A stretch of DNA of 31,093 nucleotides from CALGLS01 sp045105695. GTDB taxonomy: Bacteria > Bacteroidota > Bacteroidia > Chitinophagales > Saprospiraceae. The position numbers and the translations under genes are program-made. Every line of letters starts with the position of its first letter. Position 1 is the stretch's first letter. The notes below the pieces were generated by a model, which was not told the origin of the DNA, ran no database searches, and saw only the letters and a program-made list of their open reading frames with translations. The stretch spans positions 1 to 31,093 of the forward strand of contig JBGCDT010000025.1 of NCBI GenBank assembly GCA_045105695.1, in the 5' to 3' direction. Below, one piece after another: positions 7,612 to 17,060 of this stretch.

Positions 7612-9054
7612 TTATCCATCAAAAGCCAACAGTCTACTCTCCAACCATCGCTCATTAAACACAGGCGTCGCCTCCTTTAGTTGCTCTTTCAAACCCGCTA
7701 GTGCCCCTGCTGATTTTTCCTTTTTCGTAAAGGGATATTGATATCGAATCTGACTCAGCTTCTTTGTAAAGTTGAACAGATTTTTGTAGCCCTTTCTACG
7801 AAATTCAGAAATGGACTTGTCTCGACGGAGCAGTTGCGCAAAGGATTTACAGAGCGCCATCAATGCTTCGTGTTCTTCGAGATCGTAGTACGTTCTTAGC
7901 AATAAAGCTTTTGAGCCCATGCTGTAGCGAGGGTCGGTGTAATTGACCTGAAGTAATAAGCGCATGGCTTTTTTATATTCACCAGTTGCGTAGTAGTATT
8001 CAGCGAGGTTGTAGGAATAAGCGTTTTCCTGGACTTTAGCGAAAAGCGATGTGCGGTATTTTTCCAGAAAATTATAAACCCAGTCTAACTTCTGTAAACG
8101 CAATCCTGCTGTTACCATATTTTTGTAATGCTCCTCAGGAAGTAAGTCGCCGACAAATAATAATCCCTCTTCTAACTGAACCTGATACAACTCAAAGGAA
8201 GCGAGCAGAAATTCTCTTCGGCCTTTATTGATTTGGTAGACACAATAGTTTTGGAGGTAGTTGTAAATATTTTGCAGTTCTTCTTTTGGAAAATAGTGCG
8301 CTACTTTTCCAACAGCATCAAAAGCAGCTTCATAGTATTTCGTTTCCTCACCAGTTATCATTTGATAAATATGGTAGTAGACATAGACCGGAGGGATTTT
8401 AAAATACTGCTCCGAGTCTTTTCGAATGACTTCCAAAATTGCTTCAAGCAAAACTGAAGAATACTCCACTTTTTCCATACGACCGCGAACCAACATCTCA
8501 CAAGCATCTTTCAATTTTTCTGAAAGGTAGTAGGCATCCAAGTGATTGGCCTTTTGTTGCAAAGCTCCTTTCTCTGCTACAACCGATTGTTGGGTATACA
8601 TCTGGTCCGCTTCTCTATCTAGTAGAAACTGCTTGTAGAAGAAATAGCTATCTCTCAATTGCTGATTGGATATAGATTTCCTTTCCTTATCCATATGCTT
8701 CAAATGTTCTTTGACCTTTTTCTTTCGACGCAATTGCGTTAGCAAAAAAACAGCGTCTGACGTCTGAGATTGGCCATAAGCCTCTACATCCAAAAACTGA
8801 TATAACAATCTGCGCACGTAAGTCAACAGTACAGGTATTTTTTTCAAAGCAGCTTTTTCCTCTAAAAAAACAGCCGCCCATAATGCCTCGTTACTACAGT
8901 TTTTCTCCGTAAATTGAGGATAAATACCATTCAGATAAACCAATATATCTTGCACTTCAAGGTGCTTATTGAAGTAGGGAGACAACGCAAAGTCCTTAAA
9001 TCGGGTCATTTCTTTACGATCTAGTACAGATATTATATCAAATAGCGTATTCAT
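7612..9054 (-). CDS. Conserved hypothetical helical protein (480 aa)
   Basis: I do not recognise a named family. The protein has no signal peptide and appears almost wholly alpha-helical, with many Tyr, Leu, Lys and Glu residues and pairs of helices such as NAYSYNLAEYYYATGEYKKA (about residue 345) that look like TPR or TPR-like repeats. A TPR-like solenoid acting as a cytoplasmic scaffold is the best structural guess. The N terminus, LFDIISVLDRKEMTRFKDF, suggests a small helical cap. The start ATG at 9054 is preceded by a very AT-rich stretch of more than 200 bp shared with the divergent secreted protein at 9304. Codon use and length give no reason to doubt it as a gene. Confidence 0.8.
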   Translation of the reverse strand: MNTLFDIISVLDRKEMTRFKDFALSPYFNKHLEVQDILVYLNGIYPQFTEKNCSNEALWAAVFLEEKAALKKIPVLLTYVRRLLYQFLDVEAYGQSQTSDAVFLLTQLRRKKKVKEHLKHMDKERKSISNQQLRDSYFFYKQFLLDREADQMYTQQSVVAEKGALQQKANHLDAYYLSEKLKDACEMLVRGRMEKVEYSSVLLEAILEVIRKDSEQYFKIPPVYVYYHIYQMITGEETKYYEAAFDAVGKVAHYFPKEELQNIYNYLQNYCVYQINKGRREFLLASFELYQVQLEEGLLFVGDLLPEEHYKNMVTAGLRLQKLDWVYNFLEKYRTSLFAKVQENAYSYNLAEYYYATGEYKKAMRLLLQVNYTDPRYSMGSKALLLRTYYDLEEHEALMALCKSFAQLLRRDKSISEFRRKGYKNLFNFTKKLSQIRYQYPFTKKEKSAGALAGLKEQLKEATPVFNERWLESRLLAFDG

Positions 9055-9303
9055 TTTCTAAATAAAATCCAAAATTAAAATCGAATTAAAAATCATAAAA
9101 AATTGATTTACAGTTATTTAAAAAAATAAATTAAACAATAATTACTAAAAAAACCCAAATTCACCCCCTAAATATAGTTTCTTTCCCGCATTTTCTTTGT
9201 CACATTTGTAAACATAACATAAGCTCACTCACTAAACGCTTTGAAAAGCAGACCTAGAAAACGCTGAAAATCTAACAATATGAATTATCACAGGAAACTT
9301 ACC

Positions 9304-12300
9304 ATGAAAAAAATCTACATCCTTAGCCTATTATTATCGACAGCCATTTTTGGCCAACTAAAGGCACAATGTCTTATTGGCGATTTGTTAGTTGACTATG
9401 GAATCTGTAACAACCTAAACGAATTCTCAGTCACTTTAGACTTTGAATGGGGAGGAGGTGCAGATTCCTTCGTTGTAGCTGGAAACGGTAATAACTATGG
9501 TACTTACGCCAAAGCAGATTTACCTGTAATTCTTTATTCGCCTTCTTTCATTGGAGATGGAATAACGGTTTATGAATTTGTAGTTTATGATACAGAATTG
9601 ATGGCCGATTGCTCTGCCGATACAGGGCTAGGACCAGTGACTTGTGGTCCTGCTTCTGATTGTGCAATCACGAATCTGAGCTACACCAGTATCTGCGACT
9701 TAAACGATCAAGTGTTCATCACCCTAAATTTTGATTGGGAGTATTCCGGCAACTCCTTTTCTGTAGTTGGAAACGGAAATAACTATGGCGATTTTTCCTA
9801 TGCAGATGTGCCAGTGACATTAGGGCCCTTTGATGGAGACGGTTCTGCTTATGAATTTGTGGTGACTGATAATGTGTATAGTGATTGTAGTGAGTGGGTA
9901 GAAACAGAGCAAATCTTTTGTGGAGCTAACGATTGTGAGATCACAGATTTCATAATAGAACCTTGGGCTTGTGAAGATGATGGTACTTTTTTAGTGGACA
10001 TTGATTTTAACGCTCAGAATGCAAGCGATTCCTTTGATCTTGTAATCTCGAATGCGAGTACAACTATTCTCCAAAGTTACGCTTACACCGATCTGTATAT
10101 CACAATCGGTCCACTAACCGGTGATGGCTCTACTTATATATTTACAGTAATTGATTCTCAATATCCTAATTGTGGAATTTCAGAATCCCTGATTTCTGAA
10201 GACTGTGGAGGTGGAAATGATTGCCAAATTCTGGACATGGAAGTAGAAGCATTTAACTGTAACCCTAATGGCAATTATGATTTATTCGTAAATTTTGAAG
10301 TAGAAACACCAGGTAATGATTTTTATGACCTTTATGTAAATGAAGAATACTATGACTCTTTTCTGATTTCTGACTTACCTCTTGAGTTCACTTACACAGG
10401 TAGTCCAAACAGCAGTGGCTCTGTGAAAGTTTGTGTTAACGATGTTCCGGAATGTTGTAAATCTGTAGATTACGAAAACCCTTGTATCATCTCCACCAAC
10501 TGTGAAATCGGAGACATCATGGTAGAAGCTAGTGATTGTGATGACAATGATAATTTCAATGCTGTCATCACTTTTGACCATGCAAATACCAGTGACTTTT
10601 TCAACCTAAGCGGCAACGGAAACGACTACGGTACTTTTGCCTATAGCGACCTTCCTATAATCTTATCTGACCTAGAAGGCAATGGAATGGTTTACGAGTT
10701 CGTCGTTACAGATGAAGAAAACCCAGACTGTTATAATCTTATTGAGTGGGATTCTGAAGACTGTACCCCAAATACAGACTGTGAAATTTCCAATGCAATC
10801 CTATTAGCTTCGGATTGTGACGACGAAGGAGAATTTAATACAATCATTAATTTTTCACATGCAAACACAAGTGACCAATTTACCATTGTCGGAAATGGAA
10901 ACAACTACGGAACTTTCTCCTACAATGATTTACCAATCACAATTTCTGATCTTGTTGCAGATGGTACGACTTATGAATTCATCATTAAGGATGTTGAAAA
11001 TCCTGATTGCTCTGTTAGTTTAGGCTATGATTCTGAAAACTGTATCGGCGGTGGTGATTGCGAAATTCTAGAACTCGATGTAGAAGCAATTGATTGCGAT
11101 CCAGACGGTATTTATTTCATTACAGTAAATTTTGTGGTAGAAAATCCAGGGAATGACTTTTTTGATGTATTTGTAAACGATGAGTTCAACAACTTCTACG
11201 CTATTGCTGATCTACCAATTACCTTTCTTTACGAAGGAAGTCCAAATAGTGGAGGTTCTGTAAAAGTATGTATGAATGACAATCCTGACTGCTGCGCTAC
11301 TGGTGAATACGTCACCCCTTGCGGAAACAATAATGATTGTGAAATTGAAGGCGCAGTAATAGAACCCACGCCTTGTGATGCTGATGGCAACTTCAGTGTA
11401 GATATTGATTTTGAGTACAACAATACAAGTGATCAATTTACCATTATCGGAAATGGAAATGACTACGGAACTTTCTCCTACAATGATCTACCAATTACAA
11501 TTGCTGATCTTGTTGCAGATGGGACGACCTACGAATTCATCATTAAGGATATTGAAAGTCCAGGCTGCTCTGTTAGCTTAGGCTATGATTCTGAGAACTG
11601 TATCGGCGGCGGCGATTGTGAAATTGTAGGACTAGAGGTAGAAGCATTCGACTGTGACGCTGAGTTGGGCACCTATTTTCTTGTCGTAAATTTTGAAGTA
11701 GAAAATCAGACGGATGAATCATTCGATCTGTTTATCAATAATGAATTCTTTGGCTTCTATCCCTTGTCAGAACTCCCGCTTACTTTTCTCTATGTAGGAA
11801 GCCCATTCAACGGAGGTTTTATACAAGCTTGTATTAATGATAATCCAGATTGCTGTGCAACTGTAGAATATGCTAACCCATGTGGCAACAACAACGACTG
11901 CGAAATTGGAACCGCAGCAATAGAGCCTACACCTTGTGATGCTGATGGCAACTTCAATGTTACTATTGACTTTGAGCATGGCAACACTAGTGATTTCTTT
12001 TCCATAGTTGGAAACGGAAACAACTACGGAACTTTCGCTTATGCAGATTTACCAATCACTATCTCTGATTTAGAAGGTAATGGCATGACTTACGAATTCA
12101 TAATCAAAGACGAAGAACACCCTGACTGTGGAGTAGTTCTGGGCTTAGATTCTGAAGACTGTTCGAACCCTTCTGATTGTGAAATTGCACAGCTCGATGT
12201 GTATCCGCTAAGTTGTAATCCAGATGGAACCTACTCTGTTTTGGTTCTATTTGATTACGAGAATATAGATTCTGATCTCTTCGATGTTTATGCCGCAGGA

Positions 12301-13731
12301 GATTATATTGGCTCTTATTTATATGAAGATTTACCACTAACCATTCCTTCCTTCCCTGCCAGTGGAGACGACATAGATGTCTTGACAATCTGTGATTCAG
12401 ATAGTGATGAATGTTGTGAAGTTGCAGAATTCGAAGCTTTAGATTGTACCGCTTGTAATATCGCTGAAGTCATAATCGAAGAAGGAGCATGCGATGATCA
12501 AAATAATTTTGAAATCCTTTTAAACCTAGAAATAGAAGGAGCAGGTGATCTTGGCTTTCTCGTTTTCGGAAACGGAAACAATTACGGAAATTTTGATTAT
12601 GCGGACCTACCAATTTCACTGGGCTTATTTGATGGGGATGGAATTACAGCTTATGAATTCATAGTTGTTGACATCGCAAATCCAGACTGTGTCGGTTATG
12701 CAGAATTAGGCCCCGTAGATTGTCAAAGTCCACAACCCATTTGGCCAGGAGACATCAATAATGACTACATAGCAAACCATTACGATTTACTAAATTTGGG
12801 AATTGCGTTCAATGAAACTGGAGCAGCACGTATCAATTCAGATATTGACTGGGCCGATTTTGATGGCGACGACTGGAGCGGTCAATTCATCAATGGCACT
12901 AATTGGAAACATGCTGATTGTAATGGTGATGGCGTAGTAAACAATATTGATATAACAGCTATTGAAAATAATTACAATCAAGTACATGGAGATGTTACGA
13001 GTATTGATGTTGTGGATGTATTACCAGGCTCTCCCCTATTCTTCATCGATCTACCAGATTTCGATGAAGTGACCATGGGACAAGCCTTCGTTGCGCCAAT
13101 TATACTTGGAGACATTGACACTCCGGTAGAAGAAATCTATGGCATCGCTTTTAAGGTCAGATACGACCCTGAGATGATGGATGAAGCGGGTGTTTATGTA
13201 GAAACGGGTAGTAGTTGGCTGGGAGAGCAAGGCAGTCAGCTCATCAGTATCGACAAAAGCTTTGCAGATGAAGGACTCATTGAGGTGGCCATTACCAGAA
13301 CCGATCACAATAATATTTCTGGATTCGGAACGGTTTCCTACTTCATAGGAATCATTGATGACATCGCTGGTAAAACGGAACTTTCAGTGGAAATCACGGA
13401 TGTAGTAGCGATCACTTACGAAGAAGCAAGAGTTACTTTTGAAACGCCGCTGGCAGTTATGAATTTGACTACTAGTACGAATGAGCTTCTAGACGAAGTC
13501 GTTACCGTTTTCCCAAACCCTGCAGATGATTTTATTACTATAAAGACGACAGGAGAGAAAACACCTAGACTGATTACGGTTTACAATATGCTTGGACAAG
13601 TGGTTACACAAATGGAAAACCCAGTACAAAATCAGCGTATGGATTTGAGAGATTGGAACGCTGGAGTTTACTTCCTGGATATCCAGTTTGACGAAGGAAA
13701 AGTGAGTCGAAAGGTAGAGGTTTTGAAGTAG
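9304..13731 (+). CDS. Large T9SS-secreted protein with 12 Cys-bounded repeats, dockerin-like and cohesin-like domains
   Basis: This is a secreted surface protein of 1475 aa. I start at the ATG at 9304, which opens directly into MKKIYILSLLLSTAIFGQLKAQ, a clean signal peptide; the ATG at 9280 adds eight residues. Residues 23-1146 are twelve repeats of about 93 aa, each beginning with Cys (mostly CEI). Two kinds are seen. Type A has GNGNNYG...DLPITI...YEFIIKD..NPDC. Type B has ...VKVCxNDxPDCC. Residues 1147-1230 are a dockerin-like pair of calcium loops (WPGDINNDY... and KHADCNGDGVVNNIDI). A cohesin-like sandwich follows at about 1240-1365 (EEIYGIAFKVRYDPEMM...GLIEVAITRTD), and a type A sorting domain from 1400 (VTVFPNPADDF) to the end. 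The protein is very acidic. It probably acts as an adhesin or scaffold; no catalytic motif is seen. Confidence 0.9.
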   Translation: MKKIYILSLLLSTAIFGQLKAQCLIGDLLVDYGICNNLNEFSVTLDFEWGGGADSFVVAGNGNNYGTYAKADLPVILYSPSFIGDGITVYEFVVYDTELMADCSADTGLGPVTCGPASDCAITNLSYTSICDLNDQVFITLNFDWEYSGNSFSVVGNGNNYGDFSYADVPVTLGPFDGDGSAYEFVVTDNVYSDCSEWVETEQIFCGANDCEITDFIIEPWACEDDGTFLVDIDFNAQNASDSFDLVISNASTTILQSYAYTDLYITIGPLTGDGSTYIFTVIDSQYPNCGISESLISEDCGGGNDCQILDMEVEAFNCNPNGNYDLFVNFEVETPGNDFYDLYVNEEYYDSFLISDLPLEFTYTGSPNSSGSVKVCVNDVPECCKSVDYENPCIISTNCEIGDIMVEASDCDDNDNFNAVITFDHANTSDFFNLSGNGNDYGTFAYSDLPIILSDLEGNGMVYEFVVTDEENPDCYNLIEWDSEDCTPNTDCEISNAILLASDCDDEGEFNTIINFSHANTSDQFTIVGNGNNYGTFSYNDLPITISDLVADGTTYEFIIKDVENPDCSVSLGYDSENCIGGGDCEILELDVEAIDCDPDGIYFITVNFVVENPGNDFFDVFVNDEFNNFYAIADLPITFLYEGSPNSGGSVKVCMNDNPDCCATGEYVTPCGNNNDCEIEGAVIEPTPCDADGNFSVDIDFEYNNTSDQFTIIGNGNDYGTFSYNDLPITIADLVADGTTYEFIIKDIESPGCSVSLGYDSENCIGGGDCEIVGLEVEAFDCDAELGTYFLVVNFEVENQTDESFDLFINNEFFGFYPLSELPLTFLYVGSPFNGGFIQACINDNPDCCATVEYANPCGNNNDCEIGTAAIEPTPCDADGNFNVTIDFEHGNTSDFFSIVGNGNNYGTFAYADLPITISDLEGNGMTYEFIIKDEEHPDCGVVLGLDSEDCSNPSDCEIAQLDVYPLSCNPDGTYSVLVLFDYENIDSDLFDVYAAGDYIGSYLYEDLPLTIPSFPASGDDIDVLTICDSDSDECCEVAEFEALDCTACNIAEVIIEEGACDDQNNFEILLNLEIEGAGDLGFLVFGNGNNYGNFDYADLPISLGLFDGDGITAYEFIVVDIANPDCVGYAELGPVDCQSPQPIWPGDINNDYIANHYDLLNLGIAFNETGAARINSDIDWADFDGDDWSGQFINGTNWKHADCNGDGVVNNIDITAIENNYNQVHGDVTSIDVVDVLPGSPLFFIDLPDFDEVTMGQAFVAPIILGDIDTPVEEIYGIAFKVRYDPEMMDEAGVYVETGSSWLGEQGSQLISIDKSFADEGLIEVAITRTDHNNISGFGTVSYFIGIIDDIAGKTELSVEITDVVAITYEEARVTFETPLAVMNLTTSTNELLDEVVTVFPNPADDFITIKTTGEKTPRLITVYNMLGQVVTQMENPVQNQRMDLRDWNAGVYFLDIQFDEGKVSRKVEVLK
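9370..12741 (+). repeat. Twelve tandem ~93-codon repeats in the secreted protein
   Basis: Repeat units begin at the codons for Cys at 9370, 9661, 9934, 10222, 10501, 10780, 11059, 11338, 11617, 11899, 12178 and 12454. Spacing is 91-97 codons, with most units 93. The order of the two types is A A A B A A B A B A B A. Units 6 and 8 share long near-identical stretches at the DNA level, and units 7 and 9 are also close, pointing to duplication of a two-unit block. I do not recognise the repeat as a named domain. Confidence 0.85.
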
Positions 13732-13750
13732 ACTGAGACTATTGACAAAT

Positions 13751-13786
13751 AAAGAAGGCCGTAGTTTTTCAACTACGGCCTTCTTT
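13751..13786. terminator. Strong bidirectional intrinsic terminator
   Basis: AAAGAAGGCCGTAGTT (13751-13766) and its exact complement at 13771-13786 make a 16-bp stem with a four-base loop TTTC. The arms end in T-rich sequence on either strand. It lies between the convergent secreted-repeat gene (stop at 13731) and the GH3/beta-lactamase gene (stop at 13820) and can serve both. Confidence 0.85.
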
Positions 13787-13819
13787 GCTTTTGGTTCTAA
13801 CTTGTTTTAAATACAATAC

Positions 13820-16738
13820 CTAGCCCTCCACCTCACAATCCTCCACCGGCCAACTCGCCATCACTTCCTCCCGCTCCGGCAGTACCACCTCTATTTTTTT
13901 CGGCTCATAACTATTCAATGCCTTGTATATAACAGAGTGTACACGGCTTCTGATTTTCTTCTTCGCCAGCCTGTTATTTTTATAATCCGGATAAATACGG
14001 TTGGTCAAAAAGATGTAGACCAGCTCTTGTTCTTTATCTACCCAGACACAGGTTCCTGTAAAACCCCGATGACCAAAAGTCTGATAATTGGTAGCATAAG
14101 GAGAGCAACCTCTCGTTCCTTTACTAGTCTTCACTTCAAAACCTAAACCACGATGGCCGCTCGTTTTTTTAGTAAATAAATCTACCGTTTCGGGTTTCAG
14201 ATATTGTTCGCCGCCGTAACTTCCTTTGTTGAGTAGCATCTGAAAAAGAGTAGCCATATCTGTTGCGTTAGAGAAAACACCAGCGTTACCAGCTACACCT
14301 CCCAAGAGACTTGCCGTTTCATCGTGGACGTAACCCTGGACTTGTTCTTTGCGCCATTTAGAATCCATTGCCGTGGGAGCTATTTCGGATTTCGAGAATT
14401 TCTTTATTGGATTGAAAGTCGTGTGGCGTAAATTCAAAGGCTTATAGAAATACCGATCTACATATTTATCCAAAGAAGATTTAGTTTGCTTTTCAATCGC
14501 TTTCTGCAAAAGAACAAAATTCAAATCACTGTATAAATAACGCTTTCTTCTTTTTCGCTTGACCGCAAAAGATTCATCCCAGATACTATCAATGTGATGA
14601 TAATTAAGGTACAGCGAATCACCAATACGTACGTTATAATCTCCTTGAGAAATCTTACAGAAGTAATCATTACAACCATTTACTAGCGTATCTCTATTGT
14701 TTAAATACTTAGTTATTGGAACATACGATTGTAAGCCCGATCGATGAATCAGCAAGTCTCTGGTTGTAATATTTCTCAATTTCCTTTTATCCAAACCCAG
14801 CGTTGTGGAAAGCGTTTTTTTCAGGGATAGCTTCTTTGTTTCATAGGCCTTCATTGCTGCGAGCGTAGTAGCTGCAACCTTCGTTACGGAAGCAATATCG
14901 TACAAATGATTGCTACCGACCTTCTGCTTTTTGTCATAGGTAAAATGACCGAAGCTCTTGTCGTAGATCACATTCCCAGATTTCACAACCAAGACCTGGC
15001 AGCCTGGCATTGCCCCTGATTTGATCGCTCGATATACCACAGCATCGATGTCCACTAACTTGTGTGGCGCGATGCCTACTTCCTCTGCCATACCATATTT
15101 CAAACGAGTGATTTCGTTGGAGAAACCTTGTCCCTGATCTAGAAAACCATTGAGTGCGATGGGGAGTTTGCCTTCTGCTTTCATACCTCCGAAAAGGAGC
15201 TGAGCGGCTTGGGATTGAGTGGTTCCGTTCAATTCATAAGCTTGAACCATCGTCACTGTTTTCGCGAAAGGACGTAAGTTGAAAGGACTTCCAAAGTTGA
15301 CTAAAACAACTTTATTGTTTTTACTCCAATCGTTGATACTCTTTATTATTGCAGCATCTCTTTTTTTATCTAACAATACATTTGCGAGTGTAATGACTGT
15401 AGTTTTTTTCTTCAGTTTTTTAGTATTCAGTGCAGGCCAGGTGTTGGTCTCTTCATCAATTCTCAATTTCGGGTAAGTAGAATAACTATCGTATTTAGCA
15501 AAAGCTTTTTCAAAAACACGCATAGAAGGATCACCTAACTGAACCAGTCTAAAAGATTGCTGATCAAGATTTTTGAAAGGGAGAATACTATCCATATTAT
15601 TTGCCAAAGTCAAAGCCGATTCAAACAATTCGTAAATAGGATAGACATGATTTTCTTTTGCAAAAAAGGTTTCCATCTCTTCTTCGCCAATGCTTGGAAT
15701 CTCTTTGTCCAATTCTAACCATGTTTTTGCCAAAAGCAATTTTCGGACTTTCACATCTAACTGTTCCTCCGTTAAAAACCCATCTACTATAGATTTACGA
15801 ATCTGAGAAATAATACTCCTCGGATTTTGTTTTACCAACAATACATCTACGCCACCATGCAATAAATCAAAAGCAGTATTCTGAGCATTTGGAAAACCAA
15901 AAATCAACCCATCGAAAGAAGCATGCTCTTGCAAATAATCTTTTAAGAAATTGTAAGGATAGAAACGATTGGTATCTGCTTTGAACGCGGCATTGTCAAT
16001 CACTAAACCAGAGAGGCCATTTTGACTCAGGTTAAAATATTGATTCATTAGACTATCTCTCTTCGATACTTCTTCCTCATCTCTGTCTGTAGAGAAATAC
16101 AGTTCTTTAAAAGGTCCAGCAATTGAAAATATCTTTTCCTTTTGCAATTCATGCATAATGGAGTAGGAACGAAAAAGTAATTCCTCCGCGTCATTCTCCA
16201 AAGCATATGAATCGTACAAAGCTCTTGTAGTATCGGCCATTTGCAAACCAGGAGCTAAACTGAACTGTAGATTCAGAGCCTTACACTGTTTAATATACTG
16301 GGCCAATAAAACATCTTTCTTTTTCCGCGAAGGAATTGCAGATATAGTAGCTGGCAAAGGATAATCTATAACGTCTGTAAATTGATTATTCAGAGCAACT
16401 GTCTGTGCCGTCCCGAACATTAGTGGGATCTTACTCTGTTGTTGTAAGAGTCTTGTTAGAAAAAGATAATCGGTTGTAGAAACAGCACTAGGCATCCAAC
16501 CTGCCAATCCTAAATCCGTCACCCAACTAGTTAGCGAATCCTTTTGAAAACCTTCTTCTGTTTGTAGAATCACCAATTGCCCAATCTTCTCCTCCAAGGT
16601 CATTTGTTGCAATAGTGAATCGGCCCATGCCGTCTCTGATTGTAGGAAAGGCGCATAGATTTGCTCAAAGCCCTTTTCCTTCCGATGGCAGGAACTTAGA
16701 ATAATCAGCGATATAAAAAAGAACCAATAGGGTCGCAT
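13820..16738 (-). CDS. GH3-like / serine beta-lactamase fusion lipoprotein, GH3 half probably inactive
   Basis: A 972-aa lipoprotein: MRPYWFFFISLIILSSC carries a lipobox with Cys17. Residues about 38-370 are a GH3 N-terminal (NagZ-like) domain, recognised from ADSLLQQMTLEEKIGQLVI and FDGLIF...GGVDVLL. Residues about 385-560 resemble a GH3 C-terminal domain. Residues about 575-950 are a beta-lactamase/D-Ala-D-Ala-hydrolase fold with SVTK (Ser617, Lys620), YSD (Tyr736) and HRG (His890). In active enzymes of the GH3 part one expects KHFPGHG with a catalytic His and a nucleophile Asp in FxGLIF(S/T)D. Here the first region reads IAGPFKELYF near residue 206 and the second is FDGLIFGFP, with Phe282 at the Asp position. 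Intact fusions are usual in Bacteroidota and are thought to work in cell-wall recycling; this one may keep only the serine hydrolase activity. Confidence 0.9.
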   Translation of the reverse strand: MRPYWFFFISLIILSSCHRKEKGFEQIYAPFLQSETAWADSLLQQMTLEEKIGQLVILQTEEGFQKDSLTSWVTDLGLAGWMPSAVSTTDYLFLTRLLQQQSKIPLMFGTAQTVALNNQFTDVIDYPLPATISAIPSRKKKDVLLAQYIKQCKALNLQFSLAPGLQMADTTRALYDSYALENDAEELLFRSYSIMHELQKEKIFSIAGPFKELYFSTDRDEEEVSKRDSLMNQYFNLSQNGLSGLVIDNAAFKADTNRFYPYNFLKDYLQEHASFDGLIFGFPNAQNTAFDLLHGGVDVLLVKQNPRSIISQIRKSIVDGFLTEEQLDVKVRKLLLAKTWLELDKEIPSIGEEEMETFFAKENHVYPIYELFESALTLANNMDSILPFKNLDQQSFRLVQLGDPSMRVFEKAFAKYDSYSTYPKLRIDEETNTWPALNTKKLKKKTTVITLANVLLDKKRDAAIIKSINDWSKNNKVVLVNFGSPFNLRPFAKTVTMVQAYELNGTTQSQAAQLLFGGMKAEGKLPIALNGFLDQGQGFSNEITRLKYGMAEEVGIAPHKLVDIDAVVYRAIKSGAMPGCQVLVVKSGNVIYDKSFGHFTYDKKQKVGSNHLYDIASVTKVAATTLAAMKAYETKKLSLKKTLSTTLGLDKRKLRNITTRDLLIHRSGLQSYVPITKYLNNRDTLVNGCNDYFCKISQGDYNVRIGDSLYLNYHHIDSIWDESFAVKRKRRKRYLYSDLNFVLLQKAIEKQTKSSLDKYVDRYFYKPLNLRHTTFNPIKKFSKSEIAPTAMDSKWRKEQVQGYVHDETASLLGGVAGNAGVFSNATDMATLFQMLLNKGSYGGEQYLKPETVDLFTKKTSGHRGLGFEVKTSKGTRGCSPYATNYQTFGHRGFTGTCVWVDKEQELVYIFLTNRIYPDYKNNRLAKKKIRSRVHSVIYKALNSYEPKKIEVVLPEREEVMASWPVEDCEVEG

Positions 16739-17060
16739 GGGATTTAGTAAAACTTAGTGAATAGTAAGAACGGTTAATCCGTCTGTAAATTACACATTAC
16801 AAACATATTATATTTATATCGTAATCTTACGGACTTTGTTGGAATATATGCAAAGTGATTTGTGCATTGATGGAAGAGCAGGTAAGTTAGAGGTATCAAT
16901 GACTTTGCTAGCTAAGATAATATTTTTTTGTTGAATATGTTGTTTTTAATTTCAAATATAAAAAACAAACTCAAGCTCAAACCAACAGGCGTCCTCCTAC
17001 ACCCCATTCATGACAGAAGGTTTTGAACTTGCAGTTGATAATTGTTGGTTGAACTTAACC
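16739..17060. other. Intergenic gap with one promoter-like box
   Basis: This 322-bp, AT-rich stretch holds no convincing gene; a short plus-strand frame from 17010 is antisense to the glycosyltransferase end. On the minus strand TATGTTTG at 16800-16807 matches the TAnnTTTG -7 box exactly and lies about 60 bp before the fusion lipoprotein start, but no -33 TTTG is seen at the right distance. I see no clear terminator for the glycosyltransferase operon here. Confidence 0.5.

Noticed and set aside
11212..12388. Minus-strand frames opposite the 1475-aa repeat protein
   Set aside because: They recur at the same place in successive repeat units, as expected of shadow frames in a tandem repeat, and do not resemble known proteins.
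9304..13731. Cellulosome scaffoldin
   Set aside because: Dockerin-like and cohesin-like regions occur, but there is only one of each, no carbohydrate-binding module or glycoside hydrolase is linked, and the host looks like a T9SS-using Bacteroidota.
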